Assembly (NCBI GenBank): GCA_964540655.1
Contig: CAZINR010000010.1
Coordinates: forward strand, 1-28,885
Length of the DNA: 28,885 bases
Source of the DNA: CAZQBY01 sp964540655
GTDB taxonomy: Archaea; Altiarchaeota; Altiarchaeia; JAFGQM01
Reading direction: 5' to 3'
Below, in pieces: positions 7,245 through 14,391 of the stretch; position 1 is the first letter of the stretch, and each line of letters begins with the position of its first letter. Below the pieces are notes generated by a model. The model searched no databases. It was not told where the DNA came from and worked only from the letters and a program-made list of their open reading frames with translations. Both the position numbers and the translations under genes were made by a program.

Positions 7245-7605
7245 GTATTTCTTCGATAGCTATGCGCTAATAGCTATGCTCTCAGGCAATCCAAACTATA
7301 AGAGGCTTAAACTTAACGAGGGCTTGACAACCCTGATGAATGTCATGGAGGTCCAATACGCGCTTCTGAGAAAAGATGTTGAAGAAAAGGAGATAAAGAG
7401 AGCAGTCTCTGACATTATGCCGTCATGCGTCGGCTTCTCGGAAGACGACTGCTATGTGGCCGCGAAGTTCAGATATGTGAACGGGAGGAAGAGGTTATCT
7501 TACGTCGATTGCCTGGGGTACATACTGGCGAAGAAAGAGGGAGTGGAATTCGTAACTGGGGACAAGGAGTTTGAGGGGATGAACAGCGTAAGATTCATTA
7601 AATGA
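7228..7605 (+). CDS. vapC: PIN-domain ribonuclease toxin (VapC-like)
   Basis: A 125-residue PIN-domain protein. Acidic residues are in the expected positions: FFDSYALIAML near the N-terminus (Asp10), MNVMEVQYALL (Glu about 43), LSYVDCLGYILAKKEG (Asp about 93) and FVTGDKEFEG (Asp near 111) in the last strand. Such toxins cleave tRNA or rRNA; the target here is unknown. I use the ATG at 7228, which has AGGAG about seven bases upstream inside the antitoxin gene. The frame is open further upstream, but that part is antitoxin-coding DNA. It runs convergent to pdxT with 7 bp between the stops. Confidence 0.88.
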   Translation: MHGGTKYFFDSYALIAMLSGNPNYKRLKLNEGLTTLMNVMEVQYALLRKDVEEKEIKRAVSDIMPSCVGFSEDDCYVAAKFRYVNGRKRLSYVDCLGYILAKKEGVEFVTGDKEFEGMNSVRFIK

Positions 7606-7612
7606 GTGCATG

Positions 7613-8191
7613 CTAGACCATCCTCAGGAACAGCTCGTGCACCCTCGTGTCGTCGGTCAGCTCCGGGTGGAAGGCCGTAACCAATATGTCGCCTTGCCTG
7701 GCCGCGACGATTTTTCCCCCATATTCTGCTAGCACCTCCACATTCTCGCCCACCTTCTCTATGGCGGGCGCGCGGATGAAGACCGCATGGAAACCGTCAA
7801 TCCCGTTTATGTCCAGATTGATTGAGAAGCTCTCCCGCTGCCGGCCGAAGGCGTTGCGGTTGACGATTGCGTCCATCTTCCCCAGAAACTCCTGGCCGGT
7901 CTTCTCGGAGTCGCCCTTTCCGCTCTTGGAAAGGAGGATCAAACCCGCGCAGGTACCGAATATCGGCTTTTTGTATTTCTTCAGGCGGGAGAACAGTCCA
8001 GCCTTCTTCAGCAGCTTCCACATCGTGGTGCTCTCGCCGCCCGTTATTATCAAGGCGTCCGTCCTTCGCAGGTCCTGCTCGTCCCTGACCAGAATCACCT
8101 TGCCCTTCGTGCCCTGCTTGCGCATGGCCGCGACCGTGGCGATTATATGCTCCTCCAGGTTGCCCTGCATTCCCAGGATGCCGATTATCAT
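7613..8191 (-). CDS. pdxT: Pyridoxal 5'-phosphate synthase glutaminase subunit
   Basis: A 192-residue class I glutamine amidotransferase that releases ammonia from glutamine and channels it to PdxS for de novo PLP synthesis. The N-terminus MIIGILGMQGNLEEH is typical, followed by ALIITGGESTTMWKLL (oxyanion region), FGTCAGLILLS with nucleophile Cys81, and AFHPELTDD with the catalytic His-Glu pair near 175-177. It follows pdxS by 29 bp on the same strand, so the two subunits of one 12+12 complex are probably co-transcribed. The ATG at 8189-8191 is the conserved family start. Confidence 0.96.
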   Translation of the reverse strand: MIIGILGMQGNLEEHIIATVAAMRKQGTKGKVILVRDEQDLRRTDALIITGGESTTMWKLLKKAGLFSRLKKYKKPIFGTCAGLILLSKSGKGDSEKTGQEFLGKMDAIVNRNAFGRQRESFSINLDINGIDGFHAVFIRAPAIEKVGENVEVLAEYGGKIVAARQGDILVTAFHPELTDDTRVHELFLRMV

Positions 8192-8220
8192 CGGGGAATT
8201 TGCGGCTGGGAAGAAAAAAA

Positions 8221-9117
8221 TCAGACCCCTCGGTGCTGGAGCTTGTCCTTGTCGTCCATGCTCTTGACGTCAAGGCCGGGCATCGCGTCGCCCAGGCCGG
8301 CGGAGGCCTTCAGCAGCTTGGCCGGCTTGTCATAATTGAGAACCGCCTCGACTATAGCCTTGGCCATCTTGGCGGGCTTCTTGCTCTTGAATATACCGCT
8401 TCCGACGAAAACGCCGTCGGCGCCCATCTGCATCATGAGGGACGCGTCGGCAGGAGTCGCTATCCCGCCTGCGGCGAAGTTGACCACCGGCAGCCTGCCG
8501 AGCTCCGCGGTCTTCTTGACCAGCTCCAACGGGACCTTGAATTCGTCGGCCGACTTTTTGAGCGCCGGCTCGTCGTCGTTAACGAGCATGGCCTTGATGC
8601 CGGCTATGCCCTCGTTTATCTTGTGCATGTGCCTGACCGCCTCCACGACGTTGCCCGTGCCCGCTTCTCCCTTCGTGCGTATCATGGCCGCGCCCTCGTT
8701 TATCCTGCGCAGAGCCTCGCCCAAGTCGCGCGCGCCGCACACGAACGGGACGGTGAACGCCTTCTTGGATATGTGGTGCTCGTCGTCTGCCGGCGTGAGC
8801 ACCTCGCTCTCGTCTACCATGTCAACGCCTATGGCCTGCAGTATCTGGGCCTCGGCTATATGTCCTATCCTGACCTTCGCCATGACCGGGATGGTCACCG
8901 CCTTCATTATCTCCCTGACCTTCGCGGGGTCCGCCATGCGCGCCACACCGCCGTGGGCCCGGATGTCCGAGGGCACCCTCTCAAGGGCCATCACGGCCAC
9001 CGCTCCGGCCTTCTCGGCTATCTTGGCCTGCTGCGCGTTGGTGACGTCCATTATCACCCCGTGCTTCACCATCTTGGCGAATCCCTGCTTTATCTGGTCT
9101 GTTCCTTTCTTCTTCAT
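8221..9117 (-). CDS. pdxS: Pyridoxal 5'-phosphate synthase subunit PdxS
   Basis: A 298-residue TIM-barrel synthase that builds PLP from ribose 5-phosphate, glyceraldehyde 3-phosphate and ammonia from PdxT. The pattern is highly conserved: QGFAKMVKHGVIMDVTNAQQA with Asp24, VMALERVPSDIRAHGGVARM, IPVMAKVRIGHIAEAQIL with Lys81 (Schiff base), IRTKGEAGTGNVVEAVRH with Lys149, and the phosphate-binding NFAAGGIATPADASLMMQMG region. It is the first gene of pdxST, with a promoter shared divergently with the kinase-like gene at 9169 and a TATA element near 9150-9157. Confidence 0.98.
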   Translation of the reverse strand: MKKKGTDQIKQGFAKMVKHGVIMDVTNAQQAKIAEKAGAVAVMALERVPSDIRAHGGVARMADPAKVREIMKAVTIPVMAKVRIGHIAEAQILQAIGVDMVDESEVLTPADDEHHISKKAFTVPFVCGARDLGEALRRINEGAAMIRTKGEAGTGNVVEAVRHMHKINEGIAGIKAMLVNDDEPALKKSADEFKVPLELVKKTAELGRLPVVNFAAGGIATPADASLMMQMGADGVFVGSGIFKSKKPAKMAKAIVEAVLNYDKPAKLLKASAGLGDAMPGLDVKSMDDKDKLQHRGV

Positions 9118-9129
9118 CGTAAAACGCGG

Positions 9130-9158
9130 GTATATTTTCTAGTCTAGACTATAAAACT
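9130..9158. promoter_or_regulatory. Divergent promoters flanking a 12-bp palindrome
   Basis: Between pdxS and the gene at 9169, a perfect palindrome TAGTCTAGACTA occupies 9140-9151. On its right TATAAAAC (9150-9157) reads as a minus-strand TATA box about 25 bp from a start near 9125. On its left TATATTTT (9131-9138) is a plus-strand TATA-like element pointing to about 9160. A dimeric regulator bound to the palindrome would touch both promoters; that role is inference. Confidence 0.45.
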
Positions 9159-9168
9159 TAATGTTGAA

Positions 9169-9810
9169 ATGAAGAGGCGCAGGAGATTCAAACCCATAGG
9201 CCACGGCGAAAGTGCAGATGTTTTCCCGCTGGACAAGCAGAGAGAACCCACAAAGGTTATAAGAGTCCCCAAGGAAAGGGAGCATAAAGTAACTGAGGGG
9301 ACTCCAGAAAGGGAAGCGCTTAATCGTTATAGGCGGCATCAGATTGCCCATGCCCTCTTTCCGAAGAACAACCTCCGTGTGAGGGGAATCTTCCATGAGG
9401 ACAAGGGCATGGTGAGCGACTTCGTGCATAGGCCCGCAAGCAACAAGAGGTTCTCTGTCCAGATTCGCAGGGGAGGCCGCTATGAGAAGGTTCAGGAAAC
9501 AGAAAATCCGGCGATACTAGAACGGGCTGAAGAGATGAAAAAGGCAGGATTGGAGCCCAATTTATTTGAACCTAACGTCATGCTCAAAGAGGGCAAGCCA
9601 TTCTTTCTAGAAGTAGAGGACTTGGATGAAGATAAGCTTAGAGGCTATTTAAAAGGAGTTCCGGGAGCCAAGCGCAAGAGAGTTGAAAGGCTTCTAGAAC
9701 GGTGGGGTCTTGAAAAATCCCTGGACGATTTAGATCTGGCACTTTATATGAGTGTCCCAGAAGAGAGGAGAGAAATAATCGAAAGATGGAGACAGTCGCG
9801 AGAGAAATAA
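9169..9810 (+). CDS. Kinase-like protein, possibly inactive, coupled to elp3
   Basis: A 213-residue cytoplasmic protein of no family I can name with certainty. The order of motifs resembles the protein-kinase/aminoglycoside phosphotransferase fold: a glycine-rich loop KPIGHGESADVF (8-19), a beta3-like TKVIRV, a helix with PEREALNRYRRHQIAHALFP, a hinge-like MVSDFVHRPA, and a catalytic-loop-like LFEPNVMLKEGKPFFLEVEDLD near 140-165. The Asn of the loop is present but the usual HxD aspartate is not obvious, and the metal-binding Asp region reads EVED. The 3' end is rich in Glu and Arg. It overlaps elp3 by 25 bp, so the two are probably co-translated. Kinase ancestry is a hypothesis from motif spacing only. 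Confidence 0.6.
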   Translation: MKRRRRFKPIGHGESADVFPLDKQREPTKVIRVPKEREHKVTEGTPEREALNRYRRHQIAHALFPKNNLRVRGIFHEDKGMVSDFVHRPASNKRFSVQIRRGGRYEKVQETENPAILERAEEMKKAGLEPNLFEPNVMLKEGKPFFLEVEDLDEDKLRGYLKGVPGAKRKRVERLLERWGLEKSLDDLDLALYMSVPEERREIIERWRQSREK

Positions 9811-11426
9811 TCGAAAAGATACTTTCGGGGAAGATAAAGGACAAAAGCAGCCTGGCGAGGGAGAAGGCGCGGCTGGCCGCGAAGCACAAGCTCAGGAGCA
9901 TGCCGCGCAACTCGGACATACTCCAATACGCGGGCGAGGACGAGTACGACGACGTCCTGCCCCTGCTGCAGAAGAAGCCGACTCGCACGCTCTCCGGGGT
10001 GGCGATAATCGCGGCCATGACCAAGCCGCACGAGTGCCCCCATGGAAAATGCATCTACTGTCCGGGCGGCGTTGAGGTCGAGGTGCCGCAGTCCTACACA
10101 GGCAAGGAGCCGGCCGCAAGGCGCGCGATAATGCACGGCTACGACCCATATGAGCAGGTGCACGCCCGGCTGGAGCAGTTGGATGGAATCGGGCATCCGA
10201 TAGACAAGTGCGAGCTCATAATCATGGGCGGGACCCTGCCGTCGCAGCCCTACGAGTACCAGGAGTCTTTTGTCAAAGGCTGCCTCGCCGCGATGAACGA
10301 TTACCCAGCGCGAAGACCGAGGACCCAAGACCGTGGACTGGAAGGCATCCAGAAGGCGAATGAATCTGCGGATGTCCGATGTGTGGGCATGACATTCGAG
10401 ACCCGCCCCGACTACGCTTTCGAGCCGCATGTGGACGCCATGCTGAAGCTGGGCGGGACCAAGGTCGAGCTAGGGGTCCAGACGCTGAGCGATGCCGTTT
10501 ATGAAAAGGTGGACCGTGGGCACATGGTAGCGGATGTCGCCCGCGCGACTCAAATCTGCCGCGACTCTCTGCTGAAGGTCGGCTACCAGATGATGCCCGG
10601 TCTGTTCAGCGACGAGAAGCAGGACCTGAAGATGTTCAAACAGCTCTTCTCGGACGAGAGGTTCAAGCCCGATCTGCTCAAGTTCTACCCCTGCCTCGTG
10701 CTGGAAGGGACCAAGCTCTACGAGCTCTGGGAAAAGGGGGAGTATGAGCCTTATACCACCGAGCAGGCGACCCGCTTAATAGCGAAACTCAAGAAAGACG
10801 TGCCGCCGTGGGCGCGCATAATAAGGATACAGAGGGACATACCGGTGGACCTGGTCGCGGCGGGAGTCACAAAATCCAACCTTCGCGAGCTGGTCCAGGA
10901 AGAGATGCGCGCGCATGGATGGAAATGCAAATGCATAAGGTGCAGAGAGATAGGGCTCAAGATGTCAAAGGAGAACATCGAACCCGATGCGCGCGCTATA
11001 GAGCCCAAGCGCATTGATTATGAAGCTGGCGGCGGGGAAGAGGTCTTTCTGTCGTTCGAGGAAACGTCCAACGACCTGCTAATCGGGTTCTTGCGGCTCC
11101 GGAAGCCTAGCGATGATGCGCATAGAGATGAGCTGCTGCCGGGCCGGCCGAAGACCGAGGACCGAGGACCGATTAGAGCTGCTGGCATCCGCGAGTTGCA
11201 CGTCTACGGCCCGATGGTCGAGATAGGCGAGAAGGCGCGCGAGAAGTGGCAGCACCGCGGATACGGCCGGGAGCTGCTGGCGGAGGCGGAGCGCATAGCT
11301 TCGGAGGAATGGGGGTTGGATGCAATTCGCGTCATAAGCGGCATAGGCGCGCGCGGCTACTACCGCAAGTTCGGTTACGAGAGGGTGGGGGCTTATATGG
11401 GCAAGGGCTTAAATAGAGCACAATGA
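9786..11426 (+). CDS. elp3: tRNA uridine(34) acetyltransferase, Elp3 family
   Basis: A 546-residue radical-SAM plus GNAT enzyme that starts the cm5U-type modification of wobble uridine in tRNA using acetyl-CoA. The radical-SAM cluster ligands are in HECPHGKCIYCPGG (Cys84, Cys89, Cys92), followed by conserved YTGKEPAARRA and LIIMGGTLPSQP. The zinc-associated CKCIRCREIG lies near residue 380. The C-terminal GNAT domain has RELHVYGPMVEIG, WQHRGYGRELLAEAERIA and GARGYYRKFGYERVGAYM. Two short inserts, ARRPRTQDRG (175-184) and GRPKTEDRGP (453-462), fall on 7-bp tandem repeats at 10315-10338 and 11153-11173 and appear to be additions to the normal family sequence. The next small gene overlaps its stop by 4 bp. 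Confidence 0.96.
   Translation: METVAREIIEKILSGKIKDKSSLAREKARLAAKHKLRSMPRNSDILQYAGEDEYDDVLPLLQKKPTRTLSGVAIIAAMTKPHECPHGKCIYCPGGVEVEVPQSYTGKEPAARRAIMHGYDPYEQVHARLEQLDGIGHPIDKCELIIMGGTLPSQPYEYQESFVKGCLAAMNDYPARRPRTQDRGLEGIQKANESADVRCVGMTFETRPDYAFEPHVDAMLKLGGTKVELGVQTLSDAVYEKVDRGHMVADVARATQICRDSLLKVGYQMMPGLFSDEKQDLKMFKQLFSDERFKPDLLKFYPCLVLEGTKLYELWEKGEYEPYTTEQATRLIAKLKKDVPPWARIIRIQRDIPVDLVAAGVTKSNLRELVQEEMRAHGWKCKCIRCREIGLKMSKENIEPDARAIEPKRIDYEAGGGEEVFLSFEETSNDLLIGFLRLRKPSDDAHRDELLPGRPKTEDRGPIRAAGIRELHVYGPMVEIGEKAREKWQHRGYGRELLAEAERIASEEWGLDAIRVISGIGARGYYRKFGYERVGAYMGKGLNRAQ
10311..10342 (+). repeat. Heptanucleotide tandem tract 1 in elp3
   Basis: Degenerate 7-bp units GACCGAG, GACCCAA, GACCGTG and a partial GAC run from 10315 to 10338. 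The first 15 bases, CGAAGACCGAGGACC at 10311-10325, recur exactly at 11149-11163 in a different reading frame. Three units equal seven codons, so such tracts can sit in a gene without shifting frame. Confidence 0.7.
11149..11173 (+). repeat. Heptanucleotide tandem tract 2 in elp3
   Basis: Three nearly perfect heptads, GACCGAG, GACCGAG and GACCGAT, at 11153-11173. The tract encodes KTEDRGP in the linker before the GNAT domain. It shares a 15-base exact match with the tract at 10311 but is read in another frame, so the similarity is at DNA level. Confidence 0.75.
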
Positions 11427-11662
11427 ACAGACCGCACGGAAATTTTAGGAAACGTAGAGGGAAGGGTTCCATAAGAGAGCCTTCGGCCGGGGAGAGAATG
11501 ATGATGGAGAACCACAGGGCACTGGGTCAAATCCTGGGCAAGGAGCGCGAGCTTGACCTGTCTGATGCTGAAAGGGCCCACATAATAGTCCAGATGGCAT
11601 GGATGCAGAAGATGCTAGAGGAGCGTGGGTTCGAACTGGACAACAACGTGGGAAGGGCTTGA
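11423..11662 (+). CDS. Small conserved-looking protein, function unknown
   Basis: A 79-residue protein that I do not recognise. The N-terminus is basic (RPHGNFRKRRGKGSIREP). The rest is predicted helical, with MMMENHRALGQILGKERELDLSDAERAHIIVQMAWMQKML; no membrane segment or zinc motif. Its ATG overlaps the elp3 stop (ATGA), which supports translation as the last gene of the kinase-like/elp3 operon. Its stop is 1 bp from the stop of the convergent gene at 11664. Confidence 0.6.
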   Translation: MNRPHGNFRKRRGKGSIREPSAGERMMMENHRALGQILGKERELDLSDAERAHIIVQMAWMQKMLEERGFELDNNVGRA

Positions 11663-11663
11663 G

Positions 11664-11876
11664 CTACTCCTTATTTTTGCTCCGCAAGTCCCACGCCGCC
11701 ACTGCTATCAGAAAGAGACCGATCATCCAGTGGTCGAACCAGGGGTCCAGCCAGCCCAAACCGAGCATGGCGTAGTCGAAGCGTATCCAGTGGAGGTGGA
11801 GGCGGTCCACTATCAGGAACAGTCCCAGCAGTATGAGAAGCCCGTCTACCAGCTTATAGAAGCTCTTTTTATCCAT
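11664..11876 (-). CDS. Small membrane protein with two transmembrane helices
   Basis: A 70-residue protein of unknown function. Two hydrophobic segments are visible, VDGLLILLGLFLIVDRLHL (10-28) and MIGLFLIAVAAWDL (51-64), separated by an aromatic loop rich in Trp and His (WIRFDYAMLGLGWLDPWFDHW). It begins MDKKSFYK and ends RSKNKE, so both ends are positively charged and probably cytoplasmic. The ATG at 11874-11876 overlaps the end of the upstream kinase gene by 8 bp, indicating co-translation. Confidence 0.6.
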   Translation of the reverse strand: MDKKSFYKLVDGLLILLGLFLIVDRLHLHWIRFDYAMLGLGWLDPWFDHWMIGLFLIAVAAWDLRSKNKE

Positions 11877-12408
11877 TCATCAGTGAATCGATTGTTTGAT
11901 GCAGCTCTTCGATGGTTCCGGTGTTGTCCACCACGTGATCCGCCATTCGTTTTACCCGGTCGAGCTCTCTTTCCGTCTCTGCGCGCTCTTTCTTCCGGAA
12001 CTCATCGAGAGTCATGGAGCCCTCCCCCTTCTGCGCGCGCTCCTTTACCCGCTCGTGTCTTACTTCAAGCGGGGCGTCTATGAAGATTAGCCTGCTGCCG
12101 GGGAACTCGCGCAGCATCTCCACCTCGTTGACGTACCTTATGCCGTCTATAAGCCTGACATCGGCGGAACCCTTCTCGATGTCCCCTTTCATGGCGTCGA
12201 CCAAGACGCTCTCGCCCAGCCCCTCCCGGAGGGCCTTTCCCAGATGCTGTAGGTTGTCTCGGGTCGCGGGCAGATAGAGGCGCTCAAGGACGTCGGCCAG
12301 TATGTCCGAATAGACGAACTGCTCGGCACCGTATTCGCTCTTGAGGTGCTCCGCAGCCGTGCCCTTGCCGGAGCCGATGCGCCCGGCCAGCCCGATGACT
12401 TTGGTCAT
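11869..12408 (-). CDS. P-loop nucleotide or dephospho-CoA kinase-like protein
   Basis: A 179-residue P-loop kinase of the CoaE/adenylate-kinase-like group. It has the Walker A motif GLAGRIGSGKGTAAEHL near residues 6-22, a substrate-region helix VYSDILADVLERLYLP, the Walker B-like strand VRLIDGIRYVNEVEML, RLIFIDAPLEVRHERVKER (lid region) and DHVVDNTGTIEELHQ near the C-terminus, which is typical of CoaE-like and dNMP kinases. I start it at the ATG at 12406-12408; upstream extension is antisense to dCMP deaminase. It is divergent from dCMP deaminase across a symmetric promoter, which hints at a deoxynucleotide substrate, but dephospho-CoA kinase is equally possible. Confidence 0.75.
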   Translation of the reverse strand: MTKVIGLAGRIGSGKGTAAEHLKSEYGAEQFVYSDILADVLERLYLPATRDNLQHLGKALREGLGESVLVDAMKGDIEKGSADVRLIDGIRYVNEVEMLREFPGSRLIFIDAPLEVRHERVKERAQKGEGSMTLDEFRKKERAETERELDRVKRMADHVVDNTGTIEELHQTIDSLMNG

Positions 12409-12444
12409 TGCTATTTTTTTCCGGTTAAGCAATAAAATAGCGGG
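12409..12444. promoter_or_regulatory. Symmetric divergent promoter
   Basis: An 8-bp inverted repeat, GCTATTTT at 12410-12417 and AAAATAGC at 12434-12441, places an AT-rich TATA-like element beside each divergent start. Each arm lies about 25 bp from the opposite gene's start codon, so both transcripts would be leaderless or nearly so. Confidence 0.45.
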
Positions 12445-12999
12445 ATGACCGAGATTGTCGCATGCGTGGATAAAGAGTTCGTCGACGAAGAGGAGGGCAA
12501 AGACACCAACAGCAAAAAGCGCGAGGATTACATAAGCTGGGACGAGTACTTCATGGGTGTTGCCCTGCTGTCGGCCCAGCGGAGCAAGGACCCCAGCACC
12601 CAAGTCGGCGCGTGCATAGTGGACGAGAACAACAAGATAGTGGGCATAGGCTACAACGGCTTCCCGCGCGGCTGCTCCGACGACGTCCTGCCCTGGGCCA
12701 GGAAAGCGAATGACATAAAAGAGACCAAGTACCCTTACGTGGTCCACGCCGAGGTCAACGCGATTCTGAATTCGACCAAGAACCTCAACGGCGCGCGCAT
12801 ATACGTGGCCCTCTTCCCCTGCAACGAGTGCACCAAGATGATAATCCAGTCGGGCATAAAGGAGATAATCTACCTCAGCGACAAATACGCCGACACCGAC
12901 TCGGTACAGTCCGCCAAGAAGATGATAGGCATGGCCGGGCTAAAGCACAGGAAGCTGGAGACAAGACTCAAGGAGCTGCGCATAGACTACAGGGTCTAA
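12445..12999 (+). CDS. Deoxycytidylate (dCMP) deaminase
   Basis: A 184-residue zinc-dependent deaminase converting dCMP to dUMP, the substrate for thymidylate synthesis. The conserved core begins KREDYISWDEYFMGVALLSA, then QRSKDPSTQVGACIVDENNKIVGIGYNGFPRGCSDD. The zinc site is HAEVNAIL (His101, proton shuttle Glu103) and LFPCNECTKMII (Cys126 and Cys129). This arrangement matches the eukaryote/phage-like dCMP deaminase rather than archaeal dCTP deaminase. The first 25 residues (acidic, EEEGKD) are extra but in frame, with an ATG at leaderless distance from a TATA-like element. Confidence 0.93.
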   Translation: MTEIVACVDKEFVDEEEGKDTNSKKREDYISWDEYFMGVALLSAQRSKDPSTQVGACIVDENNKIVGIGYNGFPRGCSDDVLPWARKANDIKETKYPYVVHAEVNAILNSTKNLNGARIYVALFPCNECTKMIIQSGIKEIIYLSDKYADTDSVQSAKKMIGMAGLKHRKLETRLKELRIDYRV

Positions 13000-13029
13000 G
13001 CTTTTTTACCTTTAGTTTTAAATTAAAAC

Positions 13030-13359
13030 ATGGCAAAGAAATCCTCGAAGAAGGAGTCAAACATCGAGCCGGCCTGCGACTGGGAGCACGACGTGGCCTA
13101 CAAGCTGGTCGACCTCTATGTGAAAGAGCTGACCGAGCGCAGGGAGAAGAAGATCCTAGACATAGAGGGGCTAGTCGAGTCTTACCTCTACGTTCTGGGC
13201 AGGCTCAAGGCCAGCGAGCACGAGATGGGCGACATAATCAAGGCCATAAAGGACGACATGAAGATGTCGCCAGAGACCCCCGAGCAGAGCGGTCTGAAGG
13301 AGGCGGTCGGAGAGAAGAAGCTGAGCTCCGGGCTTCTCAAGGCTCTCGAGGGGATGTGA
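13030..13359 (+). CDS. Hypothetical helical protein
   Basis: A 109-residue soluble protein that I do not recognise. It starts MAKKSSKKES, then CDWEHDVAYKLVDLYVKELTERREKKILDIEGLVESYLYVLGRL, a likely long amphipathic helix pair. The remainder is charged (HEMGDIIKAIKDDMKMSPETPEQ) and ends in GLLKALEGM. It lies 30 bp after dCMP deaminase; TTTTTTA at 13003-13009 sits 25 bp before the ATG and could be its own leaderless promoter. Confidence 0.55.
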   Translation: MAKKSSKKESNIEPACDWEHDVAYKLVDLYVKELTERREKKILDIEGLVESYLYVLGRLKASEHEMGDIIKAIKDDMKMSPETPEQSGLKEAVGEKKLSSGLLKALEGM

Positions 13360-13515
13360 GGCCTCAATCCAGAAGACCGAGCCCGTCCCTGGCGAGCTGG
13401 TTAGCCCTCCAGGAGTAGTATTGGGAGAAGCGGCAGAGTGCCGAATCGCCCGAAGTGCATCCTGCTAGATACCTCTCCGCGGTAGGGGTTAAAGAACAGG
13501 GGTTATATAAATCAT
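13360..13515. other. Intergenic region with an orphan minus-strand TATA box
   Basis: On the minus strand TTTATATAACCCC (about 13499-13511) is an excellent TATA element directly after the prepilin peptidase stop. About 25 bp downstream begins GC-rich sequence with no good start codon. One frame stays open as about 45 codons to a stop at 13364 but lacks ATG, GTG or TTG. It could be the decayed 3' end of a gene or a short RNA. I could not fold it into a tRNA. Confidence 0.35.
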
Positions 13516-14391
13516 TCAGAAAAGCAGCAGGATTAGTCCCGCCCAGAACGGGCTCAGCAGAATAGCCAGCGGGAATGCGGGCGCGAACTTGATGCCCCAT
13601 TTTATCTTGACCTTCTCGGGCTTCTTCTTGGCTTTCTTCAGCTCCTCCAGCGCCTCTTTCGAAATCCCGTCCATGTCCCTCTTGCCGATTATCCTCTTCC
13701 CGTCGGCCACCAAGTCCTCCACCACCATGTCGCCCTCCTGCAGCTCGCCTATGCTTATCTCCTTCCTCATGGCAAGCTCCTCGACGCTGCGGACGAACAT
13801 TATCAGCACGAAGAAGAGGGGAGGCGACGCCGCGGTCAGGGCGAGGACGAGGTTGTAGGGTTTGAAGAGTATGAACAATGTGGCCGAGGCTATGAGCGCG
13901 GCCGCCAGCATAAGCCACGCCTCTTTGATTTTGGAATAGGTGGCGCTGAAGACCTCCGGCCTTTTGAAGGAGAGTATCAGCGCATAGCCCAGGGAGTAGG
14001 GGATCGCGACCATCGAGAGCGAGACGAAGAGCCCGAAGAAGGCAGGGAACACGGCGAATGACGAATCGATTATCGTCGGAGCTATCAGCCCTCCCAGAGC
14101 CGCGCCTATGCCCGCTATGAGTTTGGCGTCCCCTCCGCCCCATCCGCCGGTGTAGAATAGGGCGGCGCCGAAGCCGAAGAATATTCCGCCGACGATAATC
14201 CCGTCCAGGAGGTATGTCAAATCGCCCATGCACGCGGAGAAGCCGGCTCGCAAAGCAAGAGCTGCGATAACCAGCCCAAGAGTGAACTTGTCGGGAATCT
14301 CGCCCGTCTTGAGGTCATAATAGGATGCGGGGAGCGAGAAGCCCACTGCTGCGAGGAGCATTACCAGATTGGGCAGTTGAGCGTCCATCAT
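13516..14391 (-). CDS. Preflagellin/prepilin peptidase (A24 family, FlaK-like)
   Basis: A 291-residue membrane aspartic protease that cleaves class III signal peptides of archaellins and pilins. Two catalytic aspartates are in place: YYDLKTGEIPD (Asp26) after the first helix and GGWGGGDAKL (Asp88), matching the GxGD protease type. At least six hydrophobic segments are visible. Between the last two lies a soluble insert (SIGELQEGDMVVEDLVADGKRIIG to KAKKKPEKVKIKW), as in archaeal FlaK/EppA enzymes. The tandem ATG at 14386-14391 overlaps the preceding stop (ATGA). It is the last gene of a three-gene operon. Substrates are not obvious in the window. Confidence 0.87.
   Translation of the reverse strand: MMDAQLPNLVMLLAAVGFSLPASYYDLKTGEIPDKFTLGLVIAALALRAGFSACMGDLTYLLDGIIVGGIFFGFGAALFYTGGWGGGDAKLIAGIGAALGGLIAPTIIDSSFAVFPAFFGLFVSLSMVAIPYSLGYALILSFKRPEVFSATYSKIKEAWLMLAAALIASATLFILFKPYNLVLALTAASPPLFFVLIMFVRSVEELAMRKEISIGELQEGDMVVEDLVADGKRIIGKRDMDGISKEALEELKKAKKKPEKVKIKWGIKFAPAFPLAILLSPFWAGLILLLF

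Noticed and set aside
13364..13500. tRNA gene in the gap after the helical protein at 13030
   Set aside because: AGCGGCAGAGTGCCG looks like a D-arm at first sight, but there is no T-arm GTTCRANYC or matching acceptor stem on either strand.
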